In this document: in pieces, positions 27,155-39,088 of the stretch
Numbering within the stretch: the stretch's first letter is position 1
How the letters are laid out: each line of letters opens with the position of its first letter
Source: an uncultured Acidimicrobiales bacterium
GTDB lineage: Bacteria; Actinomycetota; Acidimicrobiia; Acidimicrobiales; SHLQ01
Direction: 5' to 3'
Assembly (NCBI GenBank): GCA_938038815.1
Contig: CALHTF010000003.1
Span: 1 to 64,000, forward strand
Length of the DNA: 64,000 nucleotides
Translations under genes and position numbers: made by a program
The notes under the pieces: model-generated
Told to the model about the DNA's origin: nothing
The model's database searches: none
The model's input: the letters and a program-made list of their open reading frames with translations, nothing else

Positions 27155-28197
27155 CCGCTCCGCGCACACCATCCCACGAGCGCCGACGTTGGTCGTCGCC
27201 GCTGTCGGGCGTGCGGTCGCTCAAGGTGCGGTTCAGCATCATCATCGTCGCGGCGGTCGTCATCGCCTTTTTGTTGACCTGGCTCGGATTCGGACTCGAC
27301 TGGCCGTTCTGGGTACGCCCGATCGTGGCGGTCGGACTCGCCCTCGCCATGGTGCAGGTGTTGGCCCATGGCGCAACCTCGCCACTGCGCGCCATGATGT
27401 CGGCCACCGAGGCCATGGGACAAGGCGACTACAGCCAGCGGGTCACCGCCACCTCGGCCGACGAGGTTGGCCGACTCGCCGAAGCGTTTAACTCGATGGC
27501 CGGCGAACTCAGCGCCGTCGACCAGCAACGCCGCGACCTGGTGGCCAATGTCAGCCACGAGCTTCGGACCCCAATCGCGGCCTTGCGGGTCAACCTTGAG
27601 AACATGGTCGACGGGGTCACCGAACCCAACCAAGAATCGCTCGGCGTCATGTTGCGCCAAACCGAACGGCTGGGTCGTCTCGTGACCCAACTGCTCGACC
27701 TCGCCCGCCTCGAAAGCGGCGACTCACCGCTCGACTCCGCCAACTTTGGCGTGCTCGGCTTAGCGAACCGGGTCGCCGAAGAACTCTCGATGGCCGACCC
27801 CAAACCTCACATCGAGATCGAGGTTCCGCCCGGGCTCGACGTGTACGGCGACGCCGAACGGCTCCACCAGGTGCTCGCCAACCTCACCGAGAACGCCGTG
27901 CGGTACTCACCGCCGGGTCAACCGGTCCGCATCACGGCTCGCCGGTTCGGCGGCGGCGTCGAACTCGGCGTCGCCGACTCCGGTCCGGGAATTCCAGCCG
28001 AAGACCGAGCGCGTGTCTTCGACCGATTCGAACGAGTCGACGAACACCGGTCGACCCAAAAGGGCGGCGCCGGGCTCGGGTTAGCGATCGTCAAGTGGAT
28101 CATCGATCTGCACGGCGGCACGATCGAGGCCACCGACAACGCGCCCGGAGCAAAGATGGTCGTCCGGTTGCCGGACGGGCCAAACGAGAAGTCTTAG
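27151..28197 (+). CDS. Sensor histidine kinase (HAMP, HisKA, HATPase_c)
   Basis: GTG start overlaps RR stop; two TM helices; LVANVSHELRTPIAALRVNLENM; NLTENAVRYSP; VADSGPGIP; GGAGLGLAIVKWIIDLHGG. Confidence 0.92.
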   Translation: MTAPRTPSHERRRWSSPLSGVRSLKVRFSIIIVAAVVIAFLLTWLGFGLDWPFWVRPIVAVGLALAMVQVLAHGATSPLRAMMSATEAMGQGDYSQRVTATSADEVGRLAEAFNSMAGELSAVDQQRRDLVANVSHELRTPIAALRVNLENMVDGVTEPNQESLGVMLRQTERLGRLVTQLLDLARLESGDSPLDSANFGVLGLANRVAEELSMADPKPHIEIEVPPGLDVYGDAERLHQVLANLTENAVRYSPPGQPVRITARRFGGGVELGVADSGPGIPAEDRARVFDRFERVDEHRSTQKGGAGLGLAIVKWIIDLHGGTIEATDNAPGAKMVVRLPDGPNEKS

Positions 28198-28754
28198 GCG
28201 AGCGGGTCGACGACTGCACGAAGCCGGGTGAATACCTCGGCCTCGGTGCCCACGCCGTCGACGACCGACAGGATGTTCTTGGCTTCAAACCACGCCAGCA
28301 GCGGCGACGTCTGTGATTCGTAGAGTTCGAGGCGGCGGGCGATACCTTCGGCGGTATCGTCGGCGCGGCCGCGCTCCATCATGCGTTCGGTGACGATGTC
28401 GACCGGGACGTCAAGGTTGATGGCCAAATCGAGGCCGCCCTCACCGAGCATTGCTTCGAGCTCTTCGGCCTGATCAGGAGTACGCGGGTAGCCGTCGAGC
28501 AGCACACCATTGGCGACGATGTCGTCTTTGAGGAGCCGCTCGCCCACGATGCCGTGCATAATTTCGTCCGGCACCAGATCACCGCGATCCATGAGTTCGC
28601 CAGCGGCTTTACCGAGCTCAGTGCCCTCTTCGCGGGCCGCTCGCAGCATGTCGCCCGTCGAAACGTGCACACAGCCGTACTGACCAACCAAGTGACCGCA
28701 CTGAGTTCCCTTACCGGAACCCTGACGGCCAAGAATCACCATTCGAAGAGCCAT
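28194..28754 (-). CDS. adk: Adenylate kinase
   Basis: MRMVILGRQGSGKGTQCGHLVGQYGCVHVSTGDMLRAA...LLDGYPRTPDQAEEL; short (LID-less type) form. Confidence 0.93.
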   Translation of the reverse strand: MALRMVILGRQGSGKGTQCGHLVGQYGCVHVSTGDMLRAAREEGTELGKAAGELMDRGDLVPDEIMHGIVGERLLKDDIVANGVLLDGYPRTPDQAEELEAMLGEGGLDLAINLDVPVDIVTERMMERGRADDTAEGIARRLELYESQTSPLLAWFEAKNILSVVDGVGTEAEVFTRLRAVVDPLA

Positions 28755-28757
28755 TGG

Positions 28758-30086
28758 TTACTTGAGGAATCCCTCGTAGTTACGCATGGTGAGCTGGCTA
28801 TCGATCTGGCGCATAGTTTCCAGAGCTACACCAGCAGCGATCAAAATGGAAATGCCGATGAAGCCAAAGCCACCGCCGCCACCACTGTGGCCGCCGGCTG
28901 AACTCCAACCAGCGAGCTGAACAATCAGCGACGGAAGCAGCGCTACCGCGAGGATGAACAGGGCGCCCGGCAAGGTAATACGAGACAAGACCTTGGCGAG
29001 ATAACGCTCGGTCTGTGGTCCCGGGCGGATGCCGGGGATGAAGCCACCCTGCTTACGGATCGTGTCGGCCTGTTTGGCCGGATCGAAGGTGATGGCGGTG
29101 TAGAAATAGGCAAAGCCAACGATGAGCAGGCCAAAGATCAGGTAGTACCACGGGCTGGTGGTCTGGCTCAGTTCGTCGTTCACGAAGTTGCGGAACCCTT
29201 CCCACGGAATGGTTACCGCGAGCAGCTGGGGCAAGTAGAGCACCGAGCTCGCAAAGATGATCGGGATAACACCCGACTGGTTGACCTTGAGCGGGATGTA
29301 GGTGTTCTGGCCACCGAACATGCGTCGGCCAACAACCTTCTTGGCGAACTGCACCGGGATACGGCGCTGACCCTGCTCGACGTACACGATGGCGACGATC
29401 AGCCCCAAGATCATGGCGATGAACAGAATCAGCGGAACAACGCCGTTCTCTTCGTACACCGCAACACCTTGGAACGGGAACGAGGCGATAACCGAAGCAA
29501 AGATGATCAGCGACATGCCGTTGCCGATACCCCGCTGGGTGATGAGCTCGCCCATCCACATCAACAGCGCCGTGCCGGCGGTGAGGGTGAGGACCACGAT
29601 CGAAACGGTGACCGGGCGGAAGTCAGGCAACAGGTCGATGCCGGTTCCGCCGGTGTTGGTGATGCTGTTCGACGGGTTGTGGAACAAGAACGCAAAGCTG
29701 GTCGACTGAATGACCGCAATAGCGATTGTCATGTACCGAGTCCACTGGGTGATCTTGCGCTGACCAACCGCACCTTGTTGCTGCCACTGCTCGATCTTGG
29801 GAATAACCACGCCCAAGATCTGCATGATGATCGAGGCGGTGATGTAGGGCATGATGCCGAGCGCAAACACCGCGAACTGGGTGAGCGCCGAACCCGAGAA
29901 CAAACTCAAGATGGCCAAGATGCCACCCTCCGACGCGTTCTCGCGCAACAGTTGCACCGCGTTGAAGTCGATGTACGGCGCCGGGATAAACGACCCGAGT
30001 CGGTAGATGGCCAATATGAAGATGGTGAACAGGATCTTGTTACGAAGATCCGCCACCCGGAACATATTTGGAATGTTGGCGAGCAC
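28758..30086 (-). CDS. secY: Preprotein translocase subunit SecY
   Basis: MLANIPNMFRVADLRNKILFTIFILAIYRLGSFIPAP; multi-TM; YVEQGQRRIPVQFAKKVVGRRMFGGQNTYIPLKVNQSGVIPIIFASS. Confidence 0.97.
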   Translation of the reverse strand: MLANIPNMFRVADLRNKILFTIFILAIYRLGSFIPAPYIDFNAVQLLRENASEGGILAILSLFSGSALTQFAVFALGIMPYITASIIMQILGVVIPKIEQWQQQGAVGQRKITQWTRYMTIAIAVIQSTSFAFLFHNPSNSITNTGGTGIDLLPDFRPVTVSIVVLTLTAGTALLMWMGELITQRGIGNGMSLIIFASVIASFPFQGVAVYEENGVVPLILFIAMILGLIVAIVYVEQGQRRIPVQFAKKVVGRRMFGGQNTYIPLKVNQSGVIPIIFASSVLYLPQLLAVTIPWEGFRNFVNDELSQTTSPWYYLIFGLLIVGFAYFYTAITFDPAKQADTIRKQGGFIPGIRPGPQTERYLAKVLSRITLPGALFILAVALLPSLIVQLAGWSSAGGHSGGGGGFGFIGISILIAAGVALETMRQIDSQLTMRNYEGFLK

Positions 30087-30197
30087 CGTTTGTACCTCGG
30101 TCGCTGAAGAATCGCTAGAAAGTGTCAGTTGGAGTGTGGGAGCAAAGAAATTCCCACCCGCAGAACGAAACCATATCGGGTCGAGGACCCTTTGCGT

Positions 30198-30686
30198 CTA
30201 GCGGTTGGTAAGTGCGTTGCCCTGAGCTGGTGGGCGACGATCGCCGTGTGGCTTGGCGACCAGTTCGGTCGTTCCGCCCGCAGCCTTGATAGCTTCCTCG
30301 GCGCTCTTGGAAAAGGCGTGGGCCTTCACCGTGACCGCACGGCTGATTTCGCCGCGGCCGAGCACCTTGACCAGGTTGTTCTTGCCAACCAGGCCCTTGG
30401 CGAGCAAGGCCTCAGGGGTTACCTCGTCAAGCTCGCAGTCTTGAATCGTGTCGAGGTTGATCGCCTGATACTCGATCCGGAAGGGGTTGTTGAAGCCCCG
30501 CAGTTTCGGAACGCGCTGCGCGAGTGGCATCTGGCCACCCTCGAAACCGACGCGAACGGTATTGCGAGCCCGCTGGCCTTTGCTACCGCGGCCTGCGGTC
30601 TTGCCGCCCTTGCCACCAATACCACGACCGACGCGCTTGCGACGTTTGGTTGAACCCTCTGCGGGCTTGAGATCATGAACCTTCAT
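30198..30686 (-). CDS. rplO: 50S ribosomal protein L15
   Basis: [43 protein letters not shown]; start inside the longer ORF. Confidence 0.96.
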   Translation of the reverse strand: MKVHDLKPAEGSTKRRKRVGRGIGGKGGKTAGRGSKGQRARNTVRVGFEGGQMPLAQRVPKLRGFNNPFRIEYQAINLDTIQDCELDEVTPEALLAKGLVGKNNLVKVLGRGEISRAVTVKAHAFSKSAEEAIKAAGGTTELVAKPHGDRRPPAQGNALTNR

Positions 30687-30690
30687 GTGA

Positions 30691-30870
30691 TCAAACTTCC
30701 TCGACCTGGACCAGATGCGGAACCCGGGCAATCATGCCCCGGATCTCTGGCTTGTCTTCGTGAGTGCGGCTTTTGCCGATACGGCCTAGACCAAGCGCCC
30801 GGAGATTTCCCCGCTGCTTCGGCTTGGTGCCGATGGCGCTGCGAATTTGGGTGACTTTGATCTGTGGCAT
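30691..30870 (-). CDS. rpmD: 50S ribosomal protein L30 (not in the ORF track)
   Basis: Manual translation [59 protein letters not shown] between rpsE and rplO. Confidence 0.95.
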   Translation of the reverse strand: MPQIKVTQIRSAIGTKPKQRGNLRALGLGRIGKSRTHEDKPEIRGMIARVPHLVQVEEV

Positions 30871-31488
30871 TTACTTCGCTCCAGAATCTGCGCTCGCGCG
30901 CTCGCTGTCGCGGTAGGCCGCAAGGAGGCCAGCCGGCATGAATTCTTCGGCATCGAGGCCACGAAGGGCCGCGATCTCATCGGGACGCTTGAGCTCGCGC
31001 AGACCATTGATGGTCGCCCGGGCAACGTTGATGTGGTTCGGCGAACCAAGCGACTTGCAAAGCACGTCGTGGATGCCAGCCTCTTCCAAGATGATACGAG
31101 CCGCACCACCGGCGATAACACCGGTACCAGGAGCAGCAGGCTTGAGCAGCACGCGACCGGCGCCCATCTCACCAATGATTGGGTGCACGATGGTCGAACC
31201 TGCGAGGGCAACATCAAAGACGTTGCGCTTGGCTTCTTCGGTGCCCTTCTGGATAGCCAGCGGGACCTCTTTGGCCTTGCCGTAGCCCAGGCCGACTCGG
31301 CCGTGGCCGTCGCCGATCACCACAAGAGCGGTGAACGAAAAGCGTCGACCACCCTTGACTACCTTGGCAACCCGGTTGATGTTGATGACCCGAGAGTCCC
31401 GCAAGATGCCAGGTCCACTTGGACGCTCGCGCTCTTCGCGGTCGTTGCGGCCGCGGCCACCTCGGTCGTTGTTTCGGTTGTCGCTCAT
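30871..31488 (-). CDS. rpsE: 30S ribosomal protein S5
   Basis: [50 protein letters not shown]. Confidence 0.97.
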   Translation of the reverse strand: MSDNRNNDRGGRGRNDREERERPSGPGILRDSRVININRVAKVVKGGRRFSFTALVVIGDGHGRVGLGYGKAKEVPLAIQKGTEEAKRNVFDVALAGSTIVHPIIGEMGAGRVLLKPAAPGTGVIAGGAARIILEEAGIHDVLCKSLGSPNHINVARATINGLRELKRPDEIAALRGLDAEEFMPAGLLAAYRDSERASADSGAK

Positions 31489-31850
31489 TAGAACTCCAGT
31501 CCACCTTCGCGGGCAGCATCGGCGAGTGCAGCGACTCGTCCGTGATAGCGGTATCCACCGCGGTCAAATACAACTTTGTCGATTCCGGCGGTCTTGGCGC
31601 GCTCGGCGAGCAAGGTGCCGACCTCAGCTGCTGCTGCGGCACTGCTGGTCGAGGTCTCTTTGACATCGGCGAGGGTGTTCGCCGACGCAATCGTCACACC
31701 GGCGTAGTCGTCGATGATCTGGGCAGAGATGTGCTTGTTCGAGCGGTAGACCGAAAGGCGCGGACGGCTTTCGGTACCACGGACCTTCTTGCGGACCCGG
31801 CGATGCCGGCGCAAGCGTCCTTCACGACGAGTTTTGGCTTTGTCAGTCAT
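31488..31850 (-). CDS. rplR: 50S ribosomal protein L18
   Basis: [44 protein letters not shown]. Confidence 0.97.
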   Translation of the reverse strand: MTDKAKTRREGRLRRHRRVRKKVRGTESRPRLSVYRSNKHISAQIIDDYAGVTIASANTLADVKETSTSSAAAAAEVGTLLAERAKTAGIDKVVFDRGGYRYHGRVAALADAAREGGLEF

Positions 31851-31861
31851 GGATATGCCTG

Positions 31862-32401
31862 TTACTTCGCGGCCTTGCCGGCCTTGCGGATGATGTGTTC
31901 GTCTACGTACTTGATGCCCTTGCCCTTGTAAGGCTCTGGCTTGCGCAGCGACCGAATGTCGGCGGCGGTTTGGCCCACCGCTTGCTTGTCGATGCCTTTG
32001 ACGATGATCTGGGTTGGTTCGGGAACGTCGAACTCGACGCCCTCGGGAGCCTTGACGTCGACGGTGTGACTAAAGCCAAGACTGAGCTCGAGGCCGTCTT
32101 TGCCTTTGGCTTTTGCCCGGTAACCAACACCGACGATCTGCAGTTCCTTCTGGTAACCCTCGGTTACACCCTGGATCATGTTGGCGAGCAGCGTGCGAGA
32201 CAGACCGTGGAAGGCCCGGTTCTCGCGTTCTTCGTCGGGACGCTCAACCTGGAGGGTGTCGCCGTCTTGGGAGACGGTGATTCCACCGGGAAGATCCATC
32301 TCGAGTTCGCCCTTTGAACCCTTGATCTTTACGTGCTGGCCAGAGATCGATACATCGACTCCGCTCGGCACGGTGATTGGTTCTTTTCCGATACGTGACA
32401 T
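31862..32401 (-). CDS. rplF: 50S ribosomal protein L6
   Basis: [33 protein letters not shown]...[22 protein letters not shown]. Confidence 0.97.
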   Translation of the reverse strand: MSRIGKEPITVPSGVDVSISGQHVKIKGSKGELEMDLPGGITVSQDGDTLQVERPDEERENRAFHGLSRTLLANMIQGVTEGYQKELQIVGVGYRAKAKGKDGLELSLGFSHTVDVKAPEGVEFDVPEPTQIIVKGIDKQAVGQTAADIRSLRKPEPYKGKGIKYVDEHIIRKAGKAAK

Positions 32402-32411
32402 AGCAGCGCTC

Positions 32412-32816
32412 CTACCAGATGAAGCACAGGATCTCGCCGCCCAGGCGACGCTTGCGCGCTTCCCGGTCGGTCATAAGACCCTTGCTGGTGGACAAAATGG
32501 CGACGCCGAGGCCACCAAGAACACGAGGCGTGGTCTTGGACTTGCTGTACACCCGAAGGCCTGGCTTGGAAACCCGCTCGATGCCCGAGATAACTCGTGC
32601 CCGGTCCGGGGAGTACTTCATGTCGATCTTGAGGGTCTTGCCCGGACGATCGGTGTTTTCTTCAACTTCGAAGCTGGTGATGTAGCCCTCAGACTTCAGC
32701 ACCGAGGCAAGAGCCTCTTTTTGCTTCGAAGAAGGCATGGCAACATCGTCGTGCATCGCAACGTTGGCGTTACGAATCCGAGTCAGCATGTCGGCGATTG
32801 GATCGGTCATTGTCAT
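32412..32816 (-). CDS. rpsH: 30S ribosomal protein S8
   Basis: [44 protein letters not shown]...[27 protein letters not shown]. Confidence 0.97.
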   Translation of the reverse strand: MTMTDPIADMLTRIRNANVAMHDDVAMPSSKQKEALASVLKSEGYITSFEVEENTDRPGKTLKIDMKYSPDRARVISGIERVSKPGLRVYSKSKTTPRVLGGLGVAILSTSKGLMTDREARKRRLGGEILCFIW

Positions 32817-32831
32817 GGTTGTACCGCTCCC

Positions 32832-33017
32832 CTACCAGCTGGCCTTGGTGATGCCAGGAATCTCACCGGCGTGAGCGAGGTCACGCAGGCAAACACGGCA
32901 AAGACCAAACTTGCGGTATACCGAGCGCGGACGACCGCACTTGCGGCACCGGGTGTAACCCCGGACCTTAAACTTGGGTGTCTTTTGTTGCTTGTTGATG
33001 AGAGCTTTCTTGGCCAT
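32832..33017 (-). CDS. rpsZ: 30S ribosomal protein S14 type Z (zinc form)
   Basis: [61 protein letters not shown]. Confidence 0.96.
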   Translation of the reverse strand: MAKKALINKQQKTPKFKVRGYTRCRKCGRPRSVYRKFGLCRVCLRDLAHAGEIPGITKASW

Positions 33018-33586
33018 TACTGGTTCTCCTCCCGCTGGAACGGGAACTTGAAGGACTCGAGCAACGCCCGACCCTCTTCGTCGCTTCTTGCAGTGGTGAC
33101 GATGGTGATATCCATTCCCCGGGTGTTGTCGACCTTGTCGTAGTCGATCTCCGGGAAGATGAGCTGTTCGGTTACACCGAAGGTGTAGTTGCCGTTGCCG
33201 TCGAACGACTTTGGGGGCAGACCCCGGAAGTCACGGATACGAGGCACGGCGAGTGAGATCAAACGATCGAGGAACTCATACATGCGATCGCCCCGGAGGG
33301 TGACCTTGGCTCCAATGGGCTGACCTTCACGAAGCTTGAAGCCGGCGATCGACTTCTTGGCTTTGGTGATCACCGGCTTTTGGCCGGTGATGGTTGCGAG
33401 GTCGGCAACGGCTCCGTCGAGCAACTTGGCCTGGGAGACCGCGTCGCCCACACCCATGTTGACCACGATCTTTTCGAGTCGCGGTACTTCCATGATGTTG
33501 CCCAAGCCCAAGTTCTGTTGGATCTCGGTCTTGAGTTCGTCGTTGTACTTGACCCGCAAACGAGGCGGGAATGTGGTCTCAGCCAT
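33017..33586 (-). CDS. rplE: 50S ribosomal protein L5
   Basis: [44 protein letters not shown]...[27 protein letters not shown]; start MAETTF overlaps rplX stop. Confidence 0.96.
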   Translation of the reverse strand: MAETTFPPRLRVKYNDELKTEIQQNLGLGNIMEVPRLEKIVVNMGVGDAVSQAKLLDGAVADLATITGQKPVITKAKKSIAGFKLREGQPIGAKVTLRGDRMYEFLDRLISLAVPRIRDFRGLPPKSFDGNGNYTFGVTEQLIFPEIDYDKVDNTRGMDITIVTTARSDEEGRALLESFKFPFQREENQ

Positions 33587-33893
33587 CGATATCGGCTCCG
33601 GTGCGCTTGCAGATGCGGACTTTGCTGCCATCGGTGGCTACTCGGTAACCAATCCGGGTTGGCTTGCCATCGGAAGGACTCAAGATGGCGACGTTCGAGA
33701 CGTCCATCGGCATGTCCTTGTCGATGATGCCGCCCTGTTGAATTTGCTGGGTCGGCTTTTGGTGCTTCTTAGCGATGTTTGCGCCTTCGACAATGACGGT
33801 GCCTTTGTCGGGGAACGCAAACATAACTTCGCCCTCATGGCCCCGGTCTTTGCCCGAGAGCACGCGGACTTTGTCGCCCTTCTTGATCTTCAT
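33579..33893 (-). CDS. rplX: 50S ribosomal protein L24
   Basis: [50 protein letters not shown]. Confidence 0.96.
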   Translation of the reverse strand: MKIKKGDKVRVLSGKDRGHEGEVMFAFPDKGTVIVEGANIAKKHQKPTQQIQQGGIIDKDMPMDVSNVAILSPSDGKPTRIGYRVATDGSKVRICKRTGADIDG

Positions 33894-33894
33894 C

Positions 33895-34263
33895 TCAGAG
33901 CACCTCCGGTGCCAGCGAAACAATGCGCATGAACTTCTTGTCGCGAAGCTCACGGCCGACCGGACCAAAGATGCGGGTTCCCCGCGGTTGGTTCTGGTCG
34001 TTGATGAGAACTGCGGCGTTCTCATCGAAACGGATGTAGGAACCGTCTGGACGACGCTTTTCCTTCTTGGTCCGGACGACGACGCACTTGACGACCTCGC
34101 CCTTTTTTACCGCAGCACCAGGTATCGCTGACTTCACGGTGGCGACGAAGACGTCGCCGACCGAGGCGTAGCGGCGCTTGGAGCCACCGAGGACTTTGAT
34201 GCAGAGGACTTCTTTGGCACCGGAGTTGTCGGCGACGCGAAGTCGGCTTTCTTGTTGAATCAT
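33895..34263 (-). CDS. rplN: 50S ribosomal protein L14
   Basis: [44 protein letters not shown]. Confidence 0.97.
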   Translation of the reverse strand: MIQQESRLRVADNSGAKEVLCIKVLGGSKRRYASVGDVFVATVKSAIPGAAVKKGEVVKCVVVRTKKEKRRPDGSYIRFDENAAVLINDQNQPRGTRIFGPVGRELRDKKFMRIVSLAPEVL

Positions 34264-34278
34264 GTTCTTCGTCCTGCC

Positions 34279-34560
34279 CTAACGAGCCCGCTCGAGAATT
34301 TCAAGAATGCGCCAGCGCTTCTTCTTCGACAGCGGGCGGGTTTCTTGGACCCGGACCCGGTCGCCGACGTTGAGGGTGTTCTCTTCGTCGTGAACGTAAA
34401 GCTTGGTGGTGCGCTGCATGGTCTTGGCGTAACGACGGTGTCGAACCCGGTCGACCGACGCAACGACGGCGGTCTTGTCCATGCCGTTGGAGACCACGAG
34501 TCCCTCGCGTACTTTGCGCGGGTTCTCACGAGTCTCGGTTTCGGTAGCTGCTTCGGGCAT
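34279..34560 (-). CDS. rpsQ: 30S ribosomal protein S17
   Basis: GLVVSNGMDKTAVVASVDRVRHRRYAKTMQRTTKLYVHDEENTLNVGDRVRVQETRPLSKKKRW. Confidence 0.97.
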   Translation of the reverse strand: MPEAATETETRENPRKVREGLVVSNGMDKTAVVASVDRVRHRRYAKTMQRTTKLYVHDEENTLNVGDRVRVQETRPLSKKKRWRILEILERAR

Positions 34561-34778
34561 TACTGACTCCCCTCAAGTGCTTCGGCTGCGGCGATCTCGC
34601 GGGTGCGAAGTTCGGTGAGCACACGAGCTACTTGACGTTTCGCCACCTTGATGCTGGCGTAGTTGTCGAGCTGTCCGGTGACGTTTTGGAAACGCAGGTT
34701 GAACAGTTCTTCTTTGGATTCGTTGAGACGTTCGAGCAGGTCGGTGTCGGCCATCTCGGTCAATTTCTTCTCGGCCAT
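34560..34778 (-). CDS. rpmC: 50S ribosomal protein L29
   Basis: DLLERLNESKEELFNLRFQNVTGQLDNYASIKVAKRQVARVLTELRTREI. Confidence 0.96.
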   Translation of the reverse strand: MAEKKLTEMADTDLLERLNESKEELFNLRFQNVTGQLDNYASIKVAKRQVARVLTELRTREIAAAEALEGSQ

Positions 34779-35194
34779 TAGAAGCCCTCCTCACGGACAA
34801 CAAAGCGAGCCTTGATCGGCAGCTTCTGGATGGCCCGGTCGATGGCTTCACGAGCTACTTGCTCGTCGCCGTAGGAGAGTTCGAACAGAACTCGTCCGGG
34901 CTTGACGACTGCGACCCAGCGTTCCGGGTTGCCCTTTCCCGAACCCATGCGGGTTTCGGCCGGCTTCTCGGTGACGGGCTTGTCGGGGAATACGTTGATC
35001 CACACCTTTCCGCCACGCTTGATGTGACGGGTCATCGCGATACGGGCGGCTTCGATCTGGCGGGCGGTGATCCACCCGGGCTCGAGCGCCATGATTCCGT
35101 ATTCACCAAACGACACCTCGTTGGCGCCCTTGGTCATGCCACGGGTACGGCCCCGGTGATGTTTGCGGTGTGCAACCTTCTTCGGCATCAACAT
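34778..35194 (-). CDS. rplP: 50S ribosomal protein L16
   Basis: [64 protein letters not shown]. Confidence 0.97.
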   Translation of the reverse strand: MLMPKKVAHRKHHRGRTRGMTKGANEVSFGEYGIMALEPGWITARQIEAARIAMTRHIKRGGKVWINVFPDKPVTEKPAETRMGSGKGNPERWVAVVKPGRVLFELSYGDEQVAREAIDRAIQKLPIKARFVVREEGF

Positions 35195-35205
35195 GTCAGG
35201 TCTCC

Positions 35206-36113
<908 letters not shown>

Positions 36114-36114
<1 letters not shown>

Positions 36115-37055
36115 TAGGCGTCATCCTCTTCGTCGGACTTTTGTGCTCCACCAGGAGCTTCGAACCCAGCAGCTTCAGCGGCTGCCGCAGTGGCAAACCA
36201 AACCTCGGCGACCGTTGCGTCGTAGTAACGCGTGTCGGGTTCGTGGTACTTCATCGAGTTGGTGTTTCCCTTGATGGGGAAACCCTCGGGCATGGCGTCG
36301 CCGTCGAGCGGACCATGGCTTCCGTCGCCGTAGGGGGCGGCGTCATCCGCGGCTTGTTCGGCGGGCTCTTCGCTGGCTTGTTCAGCAGCGGGCTCGTCGG
36401 CGGCGGCTTCCTCGGCGGGAGCCTCAGCAGCTTCTTCGGCTGGGGCTTCGGCGTCGTCGGTTGCCTCAGCAGCTACTGCGGCTGCGCCTGCAGCGGCGGC
36501 ACCGGCCGCCGCCTCGTCACCATGATCATGGTCGTGATCATGGTCGTGATCGTGGTCGTGCGCTGCCTCTTCCTTGGCGGCTTCGGCGTCCCGGCTCTTT
36601 TGTACCCGGTCACGGCGAGAAGCCGCAGCGGTCGAGCGTGAGCTGGTGCCCTTGGCAGCTTCGCTGGTCCGGATGACCTCAAGCTCTTCAGGCGAGTAGC
36701 GGCTCACGATGATCGTGATGTGACAGGTGCGCTTGCGGATGCGGGTAGCGCGGCCACGAGCCCGAGGGCGCCAGCGCTTGAGCGTGGGGCCTTCGTCGGC
36801 GTAGCAAGCCGAGATGTACAGCTCTTCGGCGTCGAGACCGTCGTTGTTCTCGGCGTTCGCAACGGCTGAATCCAGGCACTTGGCGATTGGTTCGGCGATG
36901 CCGCGGTCGGAGAATTCAAGGATTTCCGATGCCCGAGCGTAGGACTCGTTGCGGATGAGGTTCAGGACTTCGCGAGCCTTGTAGGCCGAAGCACGAACGT
37001 ACTTGACCTGGGCCTTGGTGCCCGGCCGTTCGTTGGTCTTGGTTCCAAACGCCAT
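36114..37055 (-). CDS. rplV: 50S ribosomal protein L22 with ~190-aa C-terminal extension (His-Asp repeat, Ala/Glu linker, terminal module)
   Basis: Core [109 protein letters not shown], then [16 protein letters not shown]... and [47 protein letters not shown]. Confidence 0.95.
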
Positions 37056-37333
37056 TATCGACGCACTCCGCGTTCTTGGCCAGCATGGAAACGGAAGGTA
37101 CGAGTGGGTGCGAATTCGCCCAGCTTGTGACCAACCATTGCTTCGGTGATGTACACCGGAACATGCTTGCGACCGTCATGAACAGCCAAGGTGTGGCCGA
37201 TCATTTCGGGGATGATGGTCGAACGACGCGACCAGGTCTTTACGACCTGCTTGCTGCCGGCTTCGTTGAGCGCATCGACCTTCTTGAGAAGGTGATCGTC
37301 GACGAACGGACCCTTTTTGAGACTTCTTGGCAT
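37055..37333 (-). CDS. rpsS: 30S ribosomal protein S19
   Basis: [74 protein letters not shown]. Confidence 0.98.
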   Translation of the reverse strand: MPRSLKKGPFVDDHLLKKVDALNEAGSKQVVKTWSRRSTIIPEMIGHTLAVHDGRKHVPVYITEAMVGHKLGEFAPTRTFRFHAGQERGVRR

Positions 37334-37338
37334 AACTA

Positions 37339-38175
37339 CTACCTCCGCGATCCGCGGGTACGGCGACGACGAACAATCATCTTCTGCGACGCCTTCTTCT
37401 GGTTACGAGTACGCATTTCGGGCTTACCCCAAGGCGACACTGGGTGACGACCACCTGAGGTCTTACCTTCACCACCACCGTGGGGGTGATCGACCGGGTT
37501 CATGGCAACACCACGGGTCTGAGGCTTGATGCCCCGCCAGCGGTTACGACCGGCCTTACCAATCTTGATGAGCTCGTGCTCGGAGTTACCGACCTCGCCA
37601 ACGGTGGCGATGCAGTCGATCGGAACCCGACGCATTTCGGTACTTGGCAGACGCAAGGTGGCGAACTCGCCTTCCTTGGCAACCAGCTGCACGCTGGCAC
37701 CCGCGGTGCGAGCCATCTTGCCGCCGCCACCGGGCTGCAGTTCAACGTTGTGAATAACGGTACCGACCGGGATGTAGCGGACCGGCAACGCGTTACCGGG
37801 GCGAATTTCCGCTCCTTGGCCGTTCATCAGCTTGTCGCCGACCTCAACACCAGCCGGGGCCAGGACGTAGGCCTTTTCGCCGTCATGGTAGTGAAGCAAC
37901 AAGATGCGACAGCTGCGGTTCGGGTCGTACTCGATGGCCGCAACGGTGGCGGGGACGCCATTCTTGTTGCGACGAAAGTCGATCTGGCGGTACTTCTGCT
38001 TGTGACCGCCACCCTTGTGACGAGCGGTTTTGCGACCAAGGTTGTTTCGGCCACCGGTCTGGTGGTTTGCCTTGGTGAGCGAACGCTCGGGCGTTGTCTT
38101 GGTGATCTCGGAGAAGTCCGAAACCGTCTGGAACCGGCGACCCGGGCTGGTGGGCTTGCGTTTGCGGAGAGCCAT
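37339..38175 (-). CDS. rplB: 50S ribosomal protein L2
   Basis: [21 protein letters not shown]...[37 protein letters not shown]. Confidence 0.98.
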   Translation of the reverse strand: MALRKRKPTSPGRRFQTVSDFSEITKTTPERSLTKANHQTGGRNNLGRKTARHKGGGHKQKYRQIDFRRNKNGVPATVAAIEYDPNRSCRILLLHYHDGEKAYVLAPAGVEVGDKLMNGQGAEIRPGNALPVRYIPVGTVIHNVELQPGGGGKMARTAGASVQLVAKEGEFATLRLPSTEMRRVPIDCIATVGEVGNSEHELIKIGKAGRNRWRGIKPQTRGVAMNPVDHPHGGGEGKTSGGRHPVSPWGKPEMRTRNQKKASQKMIVRRRRTRGSRR

Positions 38176-38177
38176 GT

Positions 38178-38468
38178 TTAGACCTCGAACAATTCGATTG
38201 AGTCACCCTCGGCGAGGGTGATGATGGCCCGTTTTTGATCCGGGCGTGAGCCATAGGAGAAGTTGCGGCGGTTGCGCTTGCGCTTTCCCTTGCGGTTCAG
38301 CGTGTTCACCTTGAGCACCTTGACGTCAAAGATCGACTCAACGGCTTGCTTGATCTCGGGCTTGCTGGACTCAGAAGCCACAACGAAGGTGTAGACGTTG
38401 TTCTCGATGAGCGAGTAGCTCTTCTCTGAGACAACTGGCCGGATGATTACGTCGCGTGGATCGTTCAT
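38178..38468 (-). CDS. rplW: 50S ribosomal protein L23
   Basis: [58 protein letters not shown]. Confidence 0.97.
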   Translation of the reverse strand: MNDPRDVIIRPVVSEKSYSLIENNVYTFVVASESSKPEIKQAVESIFDVKVLKVNTLNRKGKRKRNRRNFSYGSRPDQKRAIITLAEGDSIELFEV

Positions 38469-39088
38469 TAGGCGCCCTCTCCGGTGGGCAGGGTGTTCTT
38501 GGAGAACACAACCCAGTCCGAAACCAACACATCGTATGCGTTGAGTTCGCCGGGCGAAATAACGTGCACCTTTGGCAGGTTGCGCAGGCTCAACCAGGTG
38601 TTCTGGTCGTCTTTGTCGGCAACGGCCAAGACGCGACCCTCAACACCGAGAGCGCTGAGCAAGGCCACGCCGTTCTTGGTCTTGGGTGCATCGAACGGCC
38701 ATTGCTCGAGCACGATGATCTTGTGTTCACTCGCCCGGTCCGACAGGGCCGAACGCAGCGCCAGGTTGACCATCTTCTTTGGGGTCTTTTGCTTATACGA
38801 GCGGGGCTTGGGGCCAAGGGCCACACCACCACCACGCCATTGCGGCGAACGGGTCGAACCCTGACGGGCCCGGCCGGTGCCTTTCTGACGCCACGGCTTT
38901 GCGCCACCACCCGCAACCTCGGCCCGAGTCTTGGTGCTCTGGGTTCCAGAGCGCCGGGCGGCGAGCTGTGCGGTAACGACCTGGTGCATGACCGGGCCGT
39001 TGGGCTCAATGGCGAAAATGTGGTCAGGAACGTCGACCGAACCGGAGTCTTTGCCGGCAGCTGTCTTCATGGTGAGCGATGCCATCAT
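38468..39088 (-). CDS. rplD: 50S ribosomal protein L4
   Basis: [63 protein letters not shown]. Confidence 0.97.
   Translation of the reverse strand: MMASLTMKTAAGKDSGSVDVPDHIFAIEPNGPVMHQVVTAQLAARRSGTQSTKTRAEVAGGGAKPWRQKGTGRARQGSTRSPQWRGGGVALGPKPRSYKQKTPKKMVNLALRSALSDRASEHKIIVLEQWPFDAPKTKNGVALLSALGVEGRVLAVADKDDQNTWLSLRNLPKVHVISPGELNAYDVLVSDWVVFSKNTLPTGEGA

Noticed and set aside
36521-36562. CRISPR-like or VNTR locus
   Set aside because: Short coding repeat inside rplV; no spacer/repeat structure.
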